A stretch of DNA of 47,221 nt. Source: Porphyromonadaceae bacterium UBA7141 (lineage in GTDB: Bacteria; Bacteroidota; Bacteroidia; Bacteroidales; Muribaculaceae). The stretch lies in the NCBI GenBank assembly GCA_002491945.1, contig DKWX01000044.1, positions 1 to 47,221 of the forward strand. Reading direction: 5' to 3'. The notes below the pieces were generated by a model, which saw nothing but the letters and a program-made list of their open reading frames with translations, was not told the origin of the DNA and made no database searches. The translations under genes were made by a program, and so were the position numbers. Shown here piece after piece: positions 8,205 to 17,436 of this stretch (position 1 is the stretch's first letter; each line of letters opens with the position of its first letter).

Positions 8205-8831
8205 TTAGAATTGATTAAGAACTTCCACGCTGTCCTCGGTCAGGATGATAGCGTCAGTGTTGAGCACGGTGTACGCGTTGAGGTCAAGCGCACGCTGAAG
8301 CAGCGCATTGGGCACGTTGCGCACCGACAGAAGTACGTTGTCGTCCTTCTCGGGCATCACGAGCAGCACTTTCTTGTCGGCCACATTGAAGTTCTTGGCC
8401 AGATCCATGTAGCTCTTTGTGCGAGGTGCGTCGAACGAGAAATTCTCAACCACGACAATGCTGGGGGCCTTTGAAGTCAGGGCCAGACGGCGTGCCAGTG
8501 CTTTCTGCTTCTTGTTGAGCTTCGAGCGGTAGTCGCGCGGACGCGGGCCGAATACTGTGGCACCGCCACGCAGCAGCGGTGAGTTGATGTCGCCGCGACG
8601 TGCGCCGCCGCCACCTTTCTGACGGATCAGCTTGCGGGTCGAACCTGAAATCTCGCTGCGCTCCTTGCTCTTGTGTGTGCCCTGACGCTGGTTGCCAAGG
8701 TACTGTTTTACGTCGAGATAGAGGGTGTGCTCTGCATTGCCCTCGGTAAGGTCGCGGCCAAAAACTTCATCATTGAGGGTCACCTTGCGACCGGTATCTT
8801 CACCTTTGATGTTATAAACTGCTACTTCCAT
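8205..8831 (-). CDS. rplD: 50S ribosomal protein L4
   Basis: 208 residues with the long tunnel loop (RKLIRQKGGGGARRGDINSP, about residues 67-86) and PRPRDYRSKLNKKQKALARRL after it. L4 lines the exit tunnel. Its start overlaps the rplC stop by one base (TAATG), implying coupling. In E. coli L4 also regulates the S10 operon; no comparable leader was recognised here. Confidence 0.96.
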   Translation of the reverse strand: MEVAVYNIKGEDTGRKVTLNDEVFGRDLTEGNAEHTLYLDVKQYLGNQRQGTHKSKERSEISGSTRKLIRQKGGGGARRGDINSPLLRGGATVFGPRPRDYRSKLNKKQKALARRLALTSKAPSIVVVENFSFDAPRTKSYMDLAKNFNVADKKVLLVMPEKDDNVLLSVRNVPNALLQRALDLNAYTVLNTDAIILTEDSVEVLNQF

Positions 8832-9448
8832 TATTTCTCAACTAAAACGATTGAACCTTTGGGACCGGGAATGCTTCCCTTGATCATTAACAAATTGTGT
8901 TCGGGCAGTACTTTGATCACCTGCAGATTCTGCACGGTCACACGCTCGTTGCCCATCTGGCCTGCCATACGGAGGCCTTTGAATACCTTCGCGGGATACG
9001 AGCACGCACCGATTGAACCCGGCGCACGAAGACGGTTGTGCTGACCATGGGTAGACTGACCCACGCCGCCGAAGCCGTGACGCTTCACGACGCCCTGGAA
9101 TCCTTTACCCTTGCTGGTGCCGACAACGTCGACGAAGCCGCCCTCCTGGAAAAGCTCTACTGTGAGAGTGTCTCCAAGGGCAGGCACAGTCTCAAACGAC
9201 TTGAACTCGGCCAAGTGGCGCTGCGGAGCTACTCCGGCTTTCGAGAAGTGGCCGGCCTCTGCCTTGTTGGTGTGCTTCTCCTTCTTCTCCTGGAAGCCCA
9301 CCTGCACAGCCTCATAACCATCGGTCTCTACAGTCTTGATTTGAGTAACCACACAAGGACCTACTTCGATAACAGTGCACGGCACATTTTTGCCGTCGGC
9401 ACTGAAAACGGATGTCATTCCGATTTTCTTTCCTAATAATCCTGGCAT
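8831..9448 (-). CDS. rplC: 50S ribosomal protein L3
   Basis: 205 residues beginning MPGLLGKKIGMTSVFSADGK, with the peptidyl-transferase-reaching loop KRHGFGGVGQSTHGQHNRLR near residues 121-140. It is separated from rpsJ by a 200-bp gap with a GC-rich hairpin, unusually long for this gene pair. Confidence 0.97.
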   Translation of the reverse strand: MPGLLGKKIGMTSVFSADGKNVPCTVIEVGPCVVTQIKTVETDGYEAVQVGFQEKKEKHTNKAEAGHFSKAGVAPQRHLAEFKSFETVPALGDTLTVELFQEGGFVDVVGTSKGKGFQGVVKRHGFGGVGQSTHGQHNRLRAPGSIGACSYPAKVFKGLRMAGQMGNERVTVQNLQVIKVLPEHNLLMIKGSIPGPKGSIVLVEK

Positions 9449-9573
9449 TTCTACTTAGATTGTTGATTTGAAGCATTGCGGGCTGAATCCCGGGAGTCGC
9501 CCGGATTTCTCCACAAGAGGCTTCGGTATGTTTGCTTGTTTGTCTTTGAGTTGTTGGGGTTCCGGCCGTAGCC

Positions 9574-9602
9574 CCGCCTCCCCTCCTTCAGAAGGGAGGC
9601 GG
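9574..9602 (-). other. GC-rich hairpin between rpsJ and rplC
   Basis: CCGCCTCC (9574-9581) pairs with GGAGGCGG (9595-9602) around a CCTCCTTCAGAAGG-type core. It is not followed by a T-run. Its core resembles the inner part of the hairpin at 4965-5024. Nearby, GGCC-based inverted repeats lie at 9625-9645. No gene lies in the 9449-9648 gap. Confidence 0.5.
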
Positions 9603-9648
9603 ATGCCTTTATGCGGTCATGGCCGGAATATATGGCCGGTGCTTGCGT

Positions 9649-9954
9649 TCAGACCTTGATCGACACATCAACACCACTGGGGAGTTCGAGCTTCATCAGC
9701 GCATCGACAGTCTTCGCTGTGGAGCTGTAGATGTCGATCAGACGCTGGTATGAGCTGAGCTCAAACTGCTCGCGGCTCTTCTTGTTGACGAAGGTGGAGC
9801 GGTTGACGGTGAAGATGCGCTTGTGGGTGGGCAGAGGTATGGGTCCGCTCACTACGGCGCCGGTGGATTTCACTGTCTTTACGATCTTCTCAGCCGACTT
9901 GTCGACCAGGTTGTGATCGTAAGATTTCAGTTTGATTCTGATTTTCTGGCTCAT
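9649..9954 (-). CDS. rpsJ: 30S ribosomal protein S10
   Basis: 101 residues, MSQKIRIKLKSYDHNLVDKS at the start and GPIPLPTHKRIFTVNRSTF in the middle, typical S10/NusE. Besides its ribosomal role, S10 partners NusB in antitermination. It is 18 bp downstream of fusA, which joins the str and S10 gene groups; tuf is not between them, as is usual in this phylum. Confidence 0.97.
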   Translation of the reverse strand: MSQKIRIKLKSYDHNLVDKSAEKIVKTVKSTGAVVSGPIPLPTHKRIFTVNRSTFVNKKSREQFELSSYQRLIDIYSSTAKTVDALMKLELPSGVDVSIKV

Positions 9955-9972
9955 TGTGATATTTTATCTTTA

Positions 9973-12096
9973 TTATTTCAACAGATCTACGCGGCCCTGA
10001 ACCTCTGTGAGCACGTTGCGCGCGATGGAGTTACTTACCTCTGCATAGTGGCTGAAGGTCATGGTGCTGGTGGCGCGGCCTGATGTGATTGTGCGAAGCG
10101 CTGTCACATAACCGAACATCTCGGCAAGAGGAGCCTTGGCCTTGACGATGCGGGCACCGCTGCGGCTTGTCTCCATGCCTTCTACCTGACCGCGACGCTT
10201 GTTGAGGTCGCCGATCACATCACCCATGCTCTCTTCCGGAGTCACGACCTCTATCTTCATGATAGGCTCGAGAAGCACCGGAGATGCCTTCTCCGATCCA
10301 TGCTTGAACGCCTGGATGGCGCAAAGCTCGAATGACAGCTGGTCAGAGTCTACGGGGTGGAAGCTGCCGTCGAGCAGTGTCACCTTGAGCTGCTCTACCG
10401 GATAGCCTGCGAGCACACCGTTCTTCATAGCGTTCTGGAAGCCCTTCTGCACCGAGGGGATATACTCCTTGGGCACGTTGCCGCCCTTGACCTCGTCGAC
10501 AAACTGAAGGTTGCCCTCAAAGCCCTCGTCGACGGGCTCGATACGCACGATGATGTCGGCGAACTTACCACGGCCACCGGTCTGCTTCTTGAATGTCTCG
10601 CGAAGCTCGACGGGCTTGGTGATCGACTCTTTGTAGGTCACCTGCGGACGGCCCTGGTTGCACTCTACCTTGAACTCACGACGCAGACGGTCGATGATGA
10701 TATCAAGGTGAAGCTCACCCATACCGGAGATTACGGTCTGCCCGGTCTCCTCGTTGGTCTCTACGCGGAATGTGGGGTCCTCTTCGGCCAGCTTCTGAAG
10801 TCCGACGCCGAGCTTGTCGAGGTCCTTCTGGGTCTTCGGCTCCACTGCGATACCGATTACGGGATCCGGGAACTCCATAGCCTCAAGTACAATCGGAGCA
10901 TCCTCGGCGCATAGGGTGTCGCCTGTGCGGATATCCTTGAAGCCCACACCTGCACCTATATCACCGCAGCCGATTTTCTCTTTCGGATTCTGCTTGTTGG
11001 AGTGCATCTGGAACAGACGCGAGATGCGCTCCTTCTTGCCGGAACGGGTGTTGAGCACGTAAGAACCGGCCTCGATTTCACCTGAATAAACGCGGAAGAA
11101 GCAGAGACGCCCTACATACGGGTCGGTTGCAATCTTGAATGCGAGAGCCGACATGGGAGCCTCGGGCGAGGGTTCGCGTGTCTCGATTGCATCGGGGTCG
11201 CCTACGGCATGTCCCTCTACGGCGCCGGCGTCCTCGGGCGAGGGGAGGTAAGCGCAGACTGCGTCAAGCAGAGTCTGCACACCCTTGTTCTTGAACGAAG
11301 AGCCGCAGAGCATCGGGTTGATGGCCATAGAGAGTGTGCCCTTGCGGATGGCCTTGCGGATTTCCTCTTCGGTGATTGTGGAGGGGTCGTCGAAGTATTT
11401 CTCCATCAGAGCCTCGTCGAGCTCTGCGAGAGTCTCAAGCATCTTGTCGCGGTATTCCTCAGCCTCCTCAAGGAGGTTGCCCGGGATTTCCTCTACAGAA
11501 TACTGTGCGCCCATAGTCTCGTCGTGCCAGAAGTAGGCCTTCATGGTGATCAGGTCGACCACACCCTTGAAAGTCTCCTCGGCGCCGATAGGCAGCTGAA
11601 TCGGAAGGGGATTTGCGCCCAGCACTTCCTTCACCTGACGCACAACCTCGAGGAAGTTGGCTCCCGAGCGGTCCATCTTGTTGACATAACCGACACGAGG
11701 CACATTATATTTGTCAGCCTGACGCCATACAGTCTCCGACTGAGGCTCCACACCGCCTACGGCGCAGAATGTAGCCACGGCGCCGTCGAGCACACGCAAC
11801 GAGCGCTCCACCTCTACAGTGAAGTCCACGTGTCCCGGAGTGTCAATCAGGTTGATTTTGAATTTTTCGCCGTCATAGTTCCAGAATGTTGTGGTAGCGG
11901 CAGATGTGATAGTGATACCACGCTCCTGCTCTTGCTCCATCCAGTCCATTGTAGCCGCGCCGTCGTGCACCTCACCGATTTTGTGAGTCAGACCGGTATA
12001 AAAAAGGATGCGCTCCGAAGTAGTAGTCTTGCCGGCATCGATGTGGGCCATGATGCCGATATTGCGGGTATATTTAAGTTCGTCGTGTTTAGCCAT
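9973..12096 (-). CDS. fusA: Elongation factor G
   Basis: 707 residues, full length. GTPase motifs: AHIDAGKTT at 17-25 (G1), RGITI at 59-63 (switch I), DTPGH at 85-89 (G3), NKMD at 139-142 (G4). Domains II-V follow, with GMGELHLDIIIDRLRREFKVE in domain III. It catalyses translocation and, with the ribosome recycling factor, ribosome recycling. Its place between rpsG and rpsJ marks it as the housekeeping copy rather than the divergent second EF-G found elsewhere in some Bacteroidota genomes. It starts 15 bp after rpsG. Confidence 0.98.
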   Translation of the reverse strand: MAKHDELKYTRNIGIMAHIDAGKTTTSERILFYTGLTHKIGEVHDGAATMDWMEQEQERGITITSAATTTFWNYDGEKFKINLIDTPGHVDFTVEVERSLRVLDGAVATFCAVGGVEPQSETVWRQADKYNVPRVGYVNKMDRSGANFLEVVRQVKEVLGANPLPIQLPIGAEETFKGVVDLITMKAYFWHDETMGAQYSVEEIPGNLLEEAEEYRDKMLETLAELDEALMEKYFDDPSTITEEEIRKAIRKGTLSMAINPMLCGSSFKNKGVQTLLDAVCAYLPSPEDAGAVEGHAVGDPDAIETREPSPEAPMSALAFKIATDPYVGRLCFFRVYSGEIEAGSYVLNTRSGKKERISRLFQMHSNKQNPKEKIGCGDIGAGVGFKDIRTGDTLCAEDAPIVLEAMEFPDPVIGIAVEPKTQKDLDKLGVGLQKLAEEDPTFRVETNEETGQTVISGMGELHLDIIIDRLRREFKVECNQGRPQVTYKESITKPVELRETFKKQTGGRGKFADIIVRIEPVDEGFEGNLQFVDEVKGGNVPKEYIPSVQKGFQNAMKNGVLAGYPVEQLKVTLLDGSFHPVDSDQLSFELCAIQAFKHGSEKASPVLLEPIMKIEVVTPEESMGDVIGDLNKRRGQVEGMETSRSGARIVKAKAPLAEMFGYVTALRTITSGRATSTMTFSHYAEVSNSIARNVLTEVQGRVDLLK

Positions 12097-12111
12097 TGTA
12101 TGAGTCTGCTG

Positions 12112-12588
12112 TTAAAATCTGAAGTGAGCGAACGCACGGTTAGCCTCTGCCATGCGGTGCATGTCCTCTTTACGCTTGTAAGCGCCGCCCTGATCATTGA
12201 AAGCGTCGACGATTTCGGCAGCCAGCTTGTCGGCCATGGTCTTGCCGCCACGCTTGCGGGCGAAGATGATGAGGTTTTTCATTGAAATCGACTCCTTGCG
12301 GTCCGCACGGATCTCGGTGGGCACCTGGAAAGTTGCGCCACCCACGCGACGCGACTTTACCTCCACCTGGGGAGTCACATTCTCAAGAGCCTTTTTCCAG
12401 ATCTCGAGGGCTGACTTCTCCTCGTTGGGCATTTTAGCCTTCACATTCTCAAGAGCTGTGTAGAAGATTGTGTAGGCAGTGTTTTTCTTTCCGTCATACA
12501 TCAGATGATTGACAAATTTAGTCACCTTAATGTCATGGAAGACGGGATCAGGGAGAGTAACCCTTTTCTTAGGCTTTGCTTTTCTCAT
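12112..12588 (-). CDS. rpsG: 30S ribosomal protein S7
   Basis: 158 residues, the normal length, beginning MRKAKPKKRVTLPDPVFHD and containing VKSRRVGGATFQVPTEIR and KRKEDMHRMAEANRAFAHFRF. S7 nucleates assembly of the 30S head and sits at the E site. A 163-bp gap without a gene separates it from rpsL. Confidence 0.97.
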   Translation of the reverse strand: MRKAKPKKRVTLPDPVFHDIKVTKFVNHLMYDGKKNTAYTIFYTALENVKAKMPNEEKSALEIWKKALENVTPQVEVKSRRVGGATFQVPTEIRADRKESISMKNLIIFARKRGGKTMADKLAAEIVDAFNDQGGAYKRKEDMHRMAEANRAFAHFRF

Positions 12589-12751
12589 TGTTGTTTAAAA
12601 ACTGGAATGTGGTTTTGTTCCTTGGTTGCTTCGAGGGGCTTACGTTTTGTCTGTTTCCGCCCGATAACTTCAACCCGCGCTCTCTCGCGCCGGTTTACTC
12701 AACCTTTCAGCGTCACCAATAAATCAAAAACCGGATGCTGATTTGATTTGA

Positions 12752-13135
12752 TTACTTCTTGGCTGCTTTAGGACGCTTCGCACCGTATTTCGAACGACGC
12801 TGAGTGCGGCCCTGCACACCGGCCGTGTCGAGTGTGCCGCGCACAATGTGATAACGCACACCGGGAAGATCCTTCACACGTCCGCCGCGCACCATCACGA
12901 TCGAGTGCTCCTGCAGATTGTGACCCTCGCCGGGAATGTATGAGTTGACCTCCTTGCCGTTGGTCAGGCGCACACGTGCCACCTTACGCATAGCCGAGTT
13001 AGGCTTCTTAGGGGTGGTGGTGTAGACGCGCACACATACGCCGCGGCGCTGCGGGCACGAATCCAGAGCCGGAGACTTACTCTTGTCCTTCAGGACAGTG
13101 CGGCCCTTTCTTACTAATTGCTGAATAGTAGGCAT
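12752..13135 (-). CDS. rpsL: 30S ribosomal protein S12
   Basis: 127 residues from the ATG at 13135 (MPTIQQLVRKGR). An in-frame ATG 17 codons upstream exists, but that extension is not conserved in S12, so the internal start is chosen. The decoding-centre segments TTTPKKPNSAMRK (Lys43) and GGRVKDLPGVRYH (Lys88) have the streptomycin-sensitive residues. It is the first gene of the long ribosomal operon; its promoter is at 13252-13283. Confidence 0.97.
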   Translation of the reverse strand: MPTIQQLVRKGRTVLKDKSKSPALDSCPQRRGVCVRVYTTTPKKPNSAMRKVARVRLTNGKEVNSYIPGEGHNLQEHSIVMVRGGRVKDLPGVRYHIVRGTLDTAGVQGRTQRRSKYGAKRPKAAKK

Positions 13136-13251
13136 TCTGTATATTTTGATTAGTTGGTTGTTTGCTTGATACGCATCGATTGCCAATCACTAACAACCTG
13201 CAACTCAGACCATTAGCGTCAGCAATCTTTGAAGTACTCTTCAAAACTCTG

Positions 13252-13283
13252 CAAAATTACTAAAAATAAACGGTTTACGCAAA
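13252..13283 (-). promoter_or_regulatory. Main promoter of the rpsL-to-rpsN operon
   Basis: On the minus strand TTTG (13280-13283), a 20-bp spacer, then TAATTTTG (13252-13259): a perfect consensus match. The start near 13245 gives a leader of about 110 nt. The rest of the 13136-13669 gap holds the divergent promoter at 13574 and a small CGTCTT/AAGACG hairpin near 13430-13447. Confidence 0.8.
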
Positions 13284-13573
13284 TTTCCCGGCACTTAAAT
13301 TCCAACTCTCCGAGCTCTTTTTTTATAAATTCACCAATTCACCACTCCACGCCCCTCCTTTTCCCCCGACTGACGGCCGGTTAATAAATCGAAGTCACGC
13401 CGGCGTTTACAAATACCGTAGAACGAGGGCGTCTTAATGAAAAGACGTCATTAAAGAAAGTAAATCCGGACGCTTTTTAAGTTTTCGTAAAAAAATTCAA
13501 ACGTCTTCTCTAAAATATCGCCATCAAGAATCCGTTTTTCACCCATTTTTTAGCAGGATACCGATTTTATTAC

Positions 13574-13581
13574 TATATTTG
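13574..13581 (+). promoter_or_regulatory. Promoter of the secreted protein gene
   Basis: TATATTTG matches the -7 consensus. The -33 region 20 bp upstream reads TTAG, an imperfect TTTG. The leader would be about 85 nt before the ATG at 13670. Confidence 0.6.
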
Positions 13582-13669
13582 CAGCACCATCACGTCCGTT
13601 ACTGCCTATGGGCTTATCCACGCGGTCGCATTCTCTATCGACTGTATTACAAATCAATACTTATACATT

Positions 13670-15601
13670 ATGAAAAAATTTCTACTTTCACTGGCATCGG
13701 TAGCCCTCCTTACGGGGAGCGCCTCGGCCGCAGATTTGCTCTTTGATCTGAAATTCGGCAAAGAGCACAATGTAGACGAACGGTTCTACGCCGGCAACAA
13801 CAACTACACCGGGACCTTCACCTACACCATGAGCGACAATGAGACTTTCTCGGTATCCAACTTCAACAACAACAATAACGGTTGGGACTTCATCAAGTGC
13901 GGACGCAAGAAGTATGATTCTGTCGGCTACATCACAACTGATTTCATGGTTGCCGAGCAGGTGACTTCCATCGAACTGACCATCCCTGCGTGGACTCCCG
14001 ACAAGGTCAATTCCATCATGCTCCAGACAGCCACTTCAATCGACGGGGACGCCAACGATGAAACGCGATGGTCGACCGTAGCCATTCACTCCGCCACATA
14101 CGATGACGAGACTGCCAAGACTGTGACTCTCAATAATTCCGCTCCTGCAGCCAACCGCTACTACCGCATTGCATTCGACTGCGTCTCGAGCACTGGCAAT
14201 GGTCTCGTATCTCTCAGCGAAGTGAAATATTACGGCGAGCCCGCCGGCGAAGATGTGCAGAAACCTGCCGGATTCTCATTCACCCAGTCAAAAATCTACA
14301 CCACCACCAAACTCGGCGCAACCGCTCCGGAACTCAGCAATCCCAATAATGTGGCGGTCACCTACTCTTCTTCAGACCCGGCTGTAGTGGAAGTAGCAGC
14401 CGACGGCACTATCAAAGTGAAAGGTGAAGGCACTGCCGAAATCACCGCCACTTCCGAAGAATCTGCCGAATACCTCGCCGGCTCTGCAAAATACGCCGTT
14501 GTGGTCGCACCCGAAGCTCTCAACCATGATGAATTCATGGCAGCCTCGAAGGAATCAGGTGATGTAATCTACGTCAACTTCTACTACACCGTAGCCTACG
14601 TCAACGGCTCCTACATCTATGCGGCCAGCATCTACGACGACCCGGTGCTCTTCTTCAATTCAGGCAGCACATATGAACCCGGCGACAGGCTGAAGGCCGG
14701 ATACTTCGTGGAATTCTCACCCTTCAACAACCTGCCCGAATGGAAATTCATCGGCGACTTCCCGGAGGTATTTATGAACGACATCTACACACCCCAAAAA
14801 TTCACTTCGGCCGACGAAGTGTCTCTCAATCAGGTGTGCTATCTCGCCAACGTGACTTTCAATGAGGAGACTCCCACTGAAAAAGGCAAAACATTCAAGG
14901 GCATCATGGCCGACGGCAGTGAGTTCACATTCTACACCCAGTGGGCGTTAGATGACGCAGTAGCTCCCGGCACATACAACGTCTACGGCGCTATGGGCTG
15001 CTACAAGACCACAATCGAATTCTTCCCCATCTCATATGAGGTGTACGAGGCCGACCCGGAGATTCCCACTTCGCTCAATATCACTTCCGACGCCAACGAA
15101 ATGAGCTACGAGTTCAAGCCCGCAGGCTCCGACGAAATGCCTTTCCCCACTCTCAGCGTAACAGCCACAACCGACAAGGAGTCTGCGACTTTCGAAATCG
15201 AGGTGCCCGAAGGATGGACCACATTCGCCTATATGCCCCTCAACAGCGACGTCGACATCGAACCGCTGCGCCGCGCTCCCGGCATCAACATCGAGTGGAT
15301 ACCCGTAGAGTATCTGACTGCAGAAGGATATGTAACTGGCAACGAGCTGAAAATCCCCTCCAATATTTCTGAATATCAGAATGCTTTATATCTCGTGAAG
15401 GGCACTCAGGTATGTTCCAACGTTCCTATCGTATACACTTTCAACGTTGCTTACGACATCAACTCCGGCGTAGATGGAATCAACGCCGCCGATGACGCCG
15501 AAGCAGTATACTACAACCTCAGCGGCGCCAAGGTGGCCAACCCCGAAAACGGCGTATTTATCAAGGTAGCCGACGGAAAGGCCGAAAAGGTAGTGCTCTG
15601 A
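13670..15601 (+). CDS. Large secreted protein with a BIG2-like Ig domain and short C-terminal motif; function unknown
   Basis: 643 residues. A clear signal peptide (MKKFLLSLASVALLTGSASA) precedes a discoidin-like beta-rich region (about 25-195), a bacterial Ig-like BIG2-type domain (about 200-282: VTYSSSDPAVVEV, then GTAEITATS), a region resembling the OB-like domains of Bacteroidales exported proteins (about 285-465), and a final beta domain. The last 40 residues (VYYNLSGAKVANPENGVFIK) resemble the short C-terminal modules common on secreted proteins of Prevotella and Muribaculaceae, possibly related to type IX sorting signals. No catalytic motif was seen. It is probably a surface or extracellular binding protein. 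It is monocistronic and diverges from the ribosomal operon. Confidence 0.8.
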   Translation: MKKFLLSLASVALLTGSASAADLLFDLKFGKEHNVDERFYAGNNNYTGTFTYTMSDNETFSVSNFNNNNNGWDFIKCGRKKYDSVGYITTDFMVAEQVTSIELTIPAWTPDKVNSIMLQTATSIDGDANDETRWSTVAIHSATYDDETAKTVTLNNSAPAANRYYRIAFDCVSSTGNGLVSLSEVKYYGEPAGEDVQKPAGFSFTQSKIYTTTKLGATAPELSNPNNVAVTYSSSDPAVVEVAADGTIKVKGEGTAEITATSEESAEYLAGSAKYAVVVAPEALNHDEFMAASKESGDVIYVNFYYTVAYVNGSYIYAASIYDDPVLFFNSGSTYEPGDRLKAGYFVEFSPFNNLPEWKFIGDFPEVFMNDIYTPQKFTSADEVSLNQVCYLANVTFNEETPTEKGKTFKGIMADGSEFTFYTQWALDDAVAPGTYNVYGAMGCYKTTIEFFPISYEVYEADPEIPTSLNITSDANEMSYEFKPAGSDEMPFPTLSVTATTDKESATFEIEVPEGWTTFAYMPLNSDVDIEPLRRAPGINIEWIPVEYLTAEGYVTGNELKIPSNISEYQNALYLVKGTQVCSNVPIVYTFNVAYDINSGVDGINAADDAEAVYYNLSGAKVANPENGVFIKVADGKAEKVVL

Positions 15602-15661
15602 CACTCCTGACGCACGCCATCACTCGGCGCGCCCGCTCTCTGTCATAAAAGAGAGCCACGG

Positions 15662-15703
15662 AAAAAAAATCCGCTCCATCGGACAGTGACCGATGGAGCG
15701 GAA
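15662..15703. terminator. Hairpin terminator between convergent genes
   Basis: A perfect 13-bp stem (15670-15682 with 15690-15702, loop of 7) is flanked by eight A residues at 15662-15669, giving a T-run on the minus strand after the GlmU-like gene. On the plus strand it is followed by a weaker ATTATTGTTT. A smaller GCTCTCT/AGAGAGC hairpin lies just upstream. Confidence 0.75.
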
Positions 15704-15760
15704 TTATTGTTTATGCATACATCAGAGAGCGCTACAGGGAGGAGGGATGCACCGCTCTCA

Positions 15761-15850
15761 GCTAAGCAAGTATCCAAATTTAACCGATAGCAATTGAAAG
15801 AAATTCTTTTATGCAATCTGCGGGCTTATTTTTCAGTCGATTTCGGTGCC
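15761..15850 (-). repeat. Palindromic repeat family, copy D (truncated)
   Basis: GTATCCAAATTTAACCGATAG (15770-15790) followed by ATTCTTTTATGCAATCTGCGG aligns with one arm of the copies at 37464-37638 and 45721-45895. Similarity fades after about 15850, inside the last codons of the GlmU-like gene. Only one terminal repeat is present. Confidence 0.65.
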
Positions 15851-17055
15851 TTATACTGTGAGGCCACTTCGTAGACTCTCTCGTATATGCGACGGTCGGC
15901 ATCGGTCAGTGTCAGTCCGCGCCGCCCCATCACCCGCTCTGCGATCTGGTAGAATTTCTTCAACGGCACATCTGTCATACCGCCGGCCGGCGACCCTTCC
16001 TGAAACGAAGGGACAAACACTCTCGGGAATCCGGCTCCATGCAGATTGACTCCCACTCCCACCACCGTGGCTGTATTGAACATGCAGTTGATTCCGGCCT
16101 TACTGTGGTCGGCCATTATCAGACCGCAGAACTGCAGATCAGTGCGCATAAACGTATGGCGCGGATAATTCCAAAGGCGTATCTTGGAATAGTCGTTCTT
16201 CAGATTCGAGGCATTTACTCCGGCGCCAAGATTGCACCACTCCCCCACCACCGCATTGCCAAGATAGCCGTCGTGAGCCTTATTGCTGTAGCCGAATATC
16301 ACGGCATTCTGCACCTCTCCTCCTATCTTGCAATAAGGACCGAAAGTAGTGCCGCCGTAAATCCTTGCCCCCATCTTCACCTGCGCCCGTGCGCACAGGG
16401 CCAGAGGACCGCGCAGACATGCGCCTTCCATCACCACCGCATCGCGCCCGATATACACCGGGCCTTCCTTGACGTTGATTGTGGCGCCCTCCATCACCGC
16501 ACCCTCCTCGATGAAAATCATTGGATTTCCCAGGTCGTCCACAGGCCTGCCTATCACACGATTGCTTTCATCCAAAGGAGCCGACACTCGCCCAGCCGTC
16601 AGACGACGGTATTCACGCCGCAGAGCCTCGGCATTCTCCAGAAATATGTCATACGGGAAATGCAGTATCCTTGCCGACTCCTGCGGAATGACCACTGTCG
16701 ATGCAAAACCACCGGCCTCCAGACCGGCTTCACTTCCACGGTAGGCCACTACCTCATCGCCGCACACTGCCGCCTCTCCGGGCTTCAGTGACTCAAGCAA
16801 CGCGGCCGTCTCCTCGCGCGGCATCAGATTGCCTGCCACGAAGAGCAAATCATCGGCATCTGCCGGAGGCATGCCGAATTTATCACGCTGAAACCACACC
16901 GGACGGTAGAAATACTCTCCCGGCATTATCTCCTCCCACTGCTCGCGCAGCGTTCGGATACCGACACGGAATGCCGCCACCGGACGCGTATACGACATCG
17001 GCAACATATCGGCATGCACACTCTCCGTATCGAATAAGACTATCTGACGCATCAT
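15826..17055 (-). CDS. GlmU-family sugar nucleotidyltransferase-like protein
   Basis: 409 residues. The N-terminal half (about 1-150) is a short nucleotidyltransferase-like region (IVLFDTESVHADMLPMSYTRPVAAF), and residues about 165-345 form a left-handed beta-helix of hexapeptide repeats (VYIGRDAVVMEGACLRGP, VKMGARIYGGTTFG). This layout matches the Bacteroidota family annotated as GlmU-like putative sugar nucleotidyltransferase; it lacks the classical N-terminal pyrophosphorylase signature of true GlmU, so substrate and activity are unknown. The stop codon and last codons fall in repeat copy D, so the tail APKSTEK may derive from the repeat. A -7 box lies at 17182-17189. Confidence 0.85.
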   Translation of the reverse strand: MMRQIVLFDTESVHADMLPMSYTRPVAAFRVGIRTLREQWEEIMPGEYFYRPVWFQRDKFGMPPADADDLLFVAGNLMPREETAALLESLKPGEAAVCGDEVVAYRGSEAGLEAGGFASTVVIPQESARILHFPYDIFLENAEALRREYRRLTAGRVSAPLDESNRVIGRPVDDLGNPMIFIEEGAVMEGATINVKEGPVYIGRDAVVMEGACLRGPLALCARAQVKMGARIYGGTTFGPYCKIGGEVQNAVIFGYSNKAHDGYLGNAVVGEWCNLGAGVNASNLKNDYSKIRLWNYPRHTFMRTDLQFCGLIMADHSKAGINCMFNTATVVGVGVNLHGAGFPRVFVPSFQEGSPAGGMTDVPLKKFYQIAERVMGRRGLTLTDADRRIYERVYEVASQYKAPKSTEK

Positions 17056-17181
17056 TTGCTATATTAAAGTCTGTTAGAATCTTATCTATCCTTCAGTCCG
17101 TTAACGGTCAGGCGGCATCCGCAAGCGGGCATGGCCGACACTCCGGCCTCCCTCTGACCAATCCTGATTGAAAAGATTTTG

Positions 17182-17189
17182 CAAATATA
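17182..17189 (-). promoter_or_regulatory. -7 box upstream of the GlmU-like gene
   Basis: TATATTTG on the minus strand, 127 bp before the ATG. No TTTG is correctly spaced, so this is a partial match. Confidence 0.45.
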
Positions 17190-17356
17190 ATGAAGTTTGA
17201 CGGATTCAATGCCATCCCCGTCAAATTTTCTTAAAAAAACCTCCACTCCCCATATCTCAACGCCTCCCCCACGCCAATATACTCTACCCCACCCTACTAC
17301 ATCACCCACCCCCCTGCATATTTGTTAAGCGAGATGATGATGAGGAGGAGGAGGGG

Positions 17357-17397
17357 ACTAACAAAGCAAACGCACACTTTCCCAAGTATGCGTTTGC
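17357..17397 (-). terminator. Hairpin after the 54-residue ORF
   Basis: GCAAACGCA-type arms (17366-17377 with 17386-17397, 11 of 12 pairs, loop of 8) are followed on the minus strand by TTTGTTAG. It would end the small unit starting at 17650. The U-tract is short. Confidence 0.5.
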
Positions 17398-17436
17398 CAA
17401 ATCACTAACTTACAAATATATCACTAAATCATCTTT

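Noticed and set aside
11209..12285. 358-codon plus-strand open frame across fusA and rpsG
   Set aside because: It is antisense to clearly conserved genes; its Leu/Val/His-rich translation looks like a mirror of biased codon use, not a protein.
16039..16791. 250-codon plus-strand open frame opposite the GlmU-like gene
   Set aside because: It is a shadow of hexapeptide-repeat codons; the sense protein is a recognisable family.
17330..17356. GATGATGATGAGGAGGAGGAGG run as a functional microsatellite
   Set aside because: It is short, intergenic and imperfect, with no adjacent start that it would shift.
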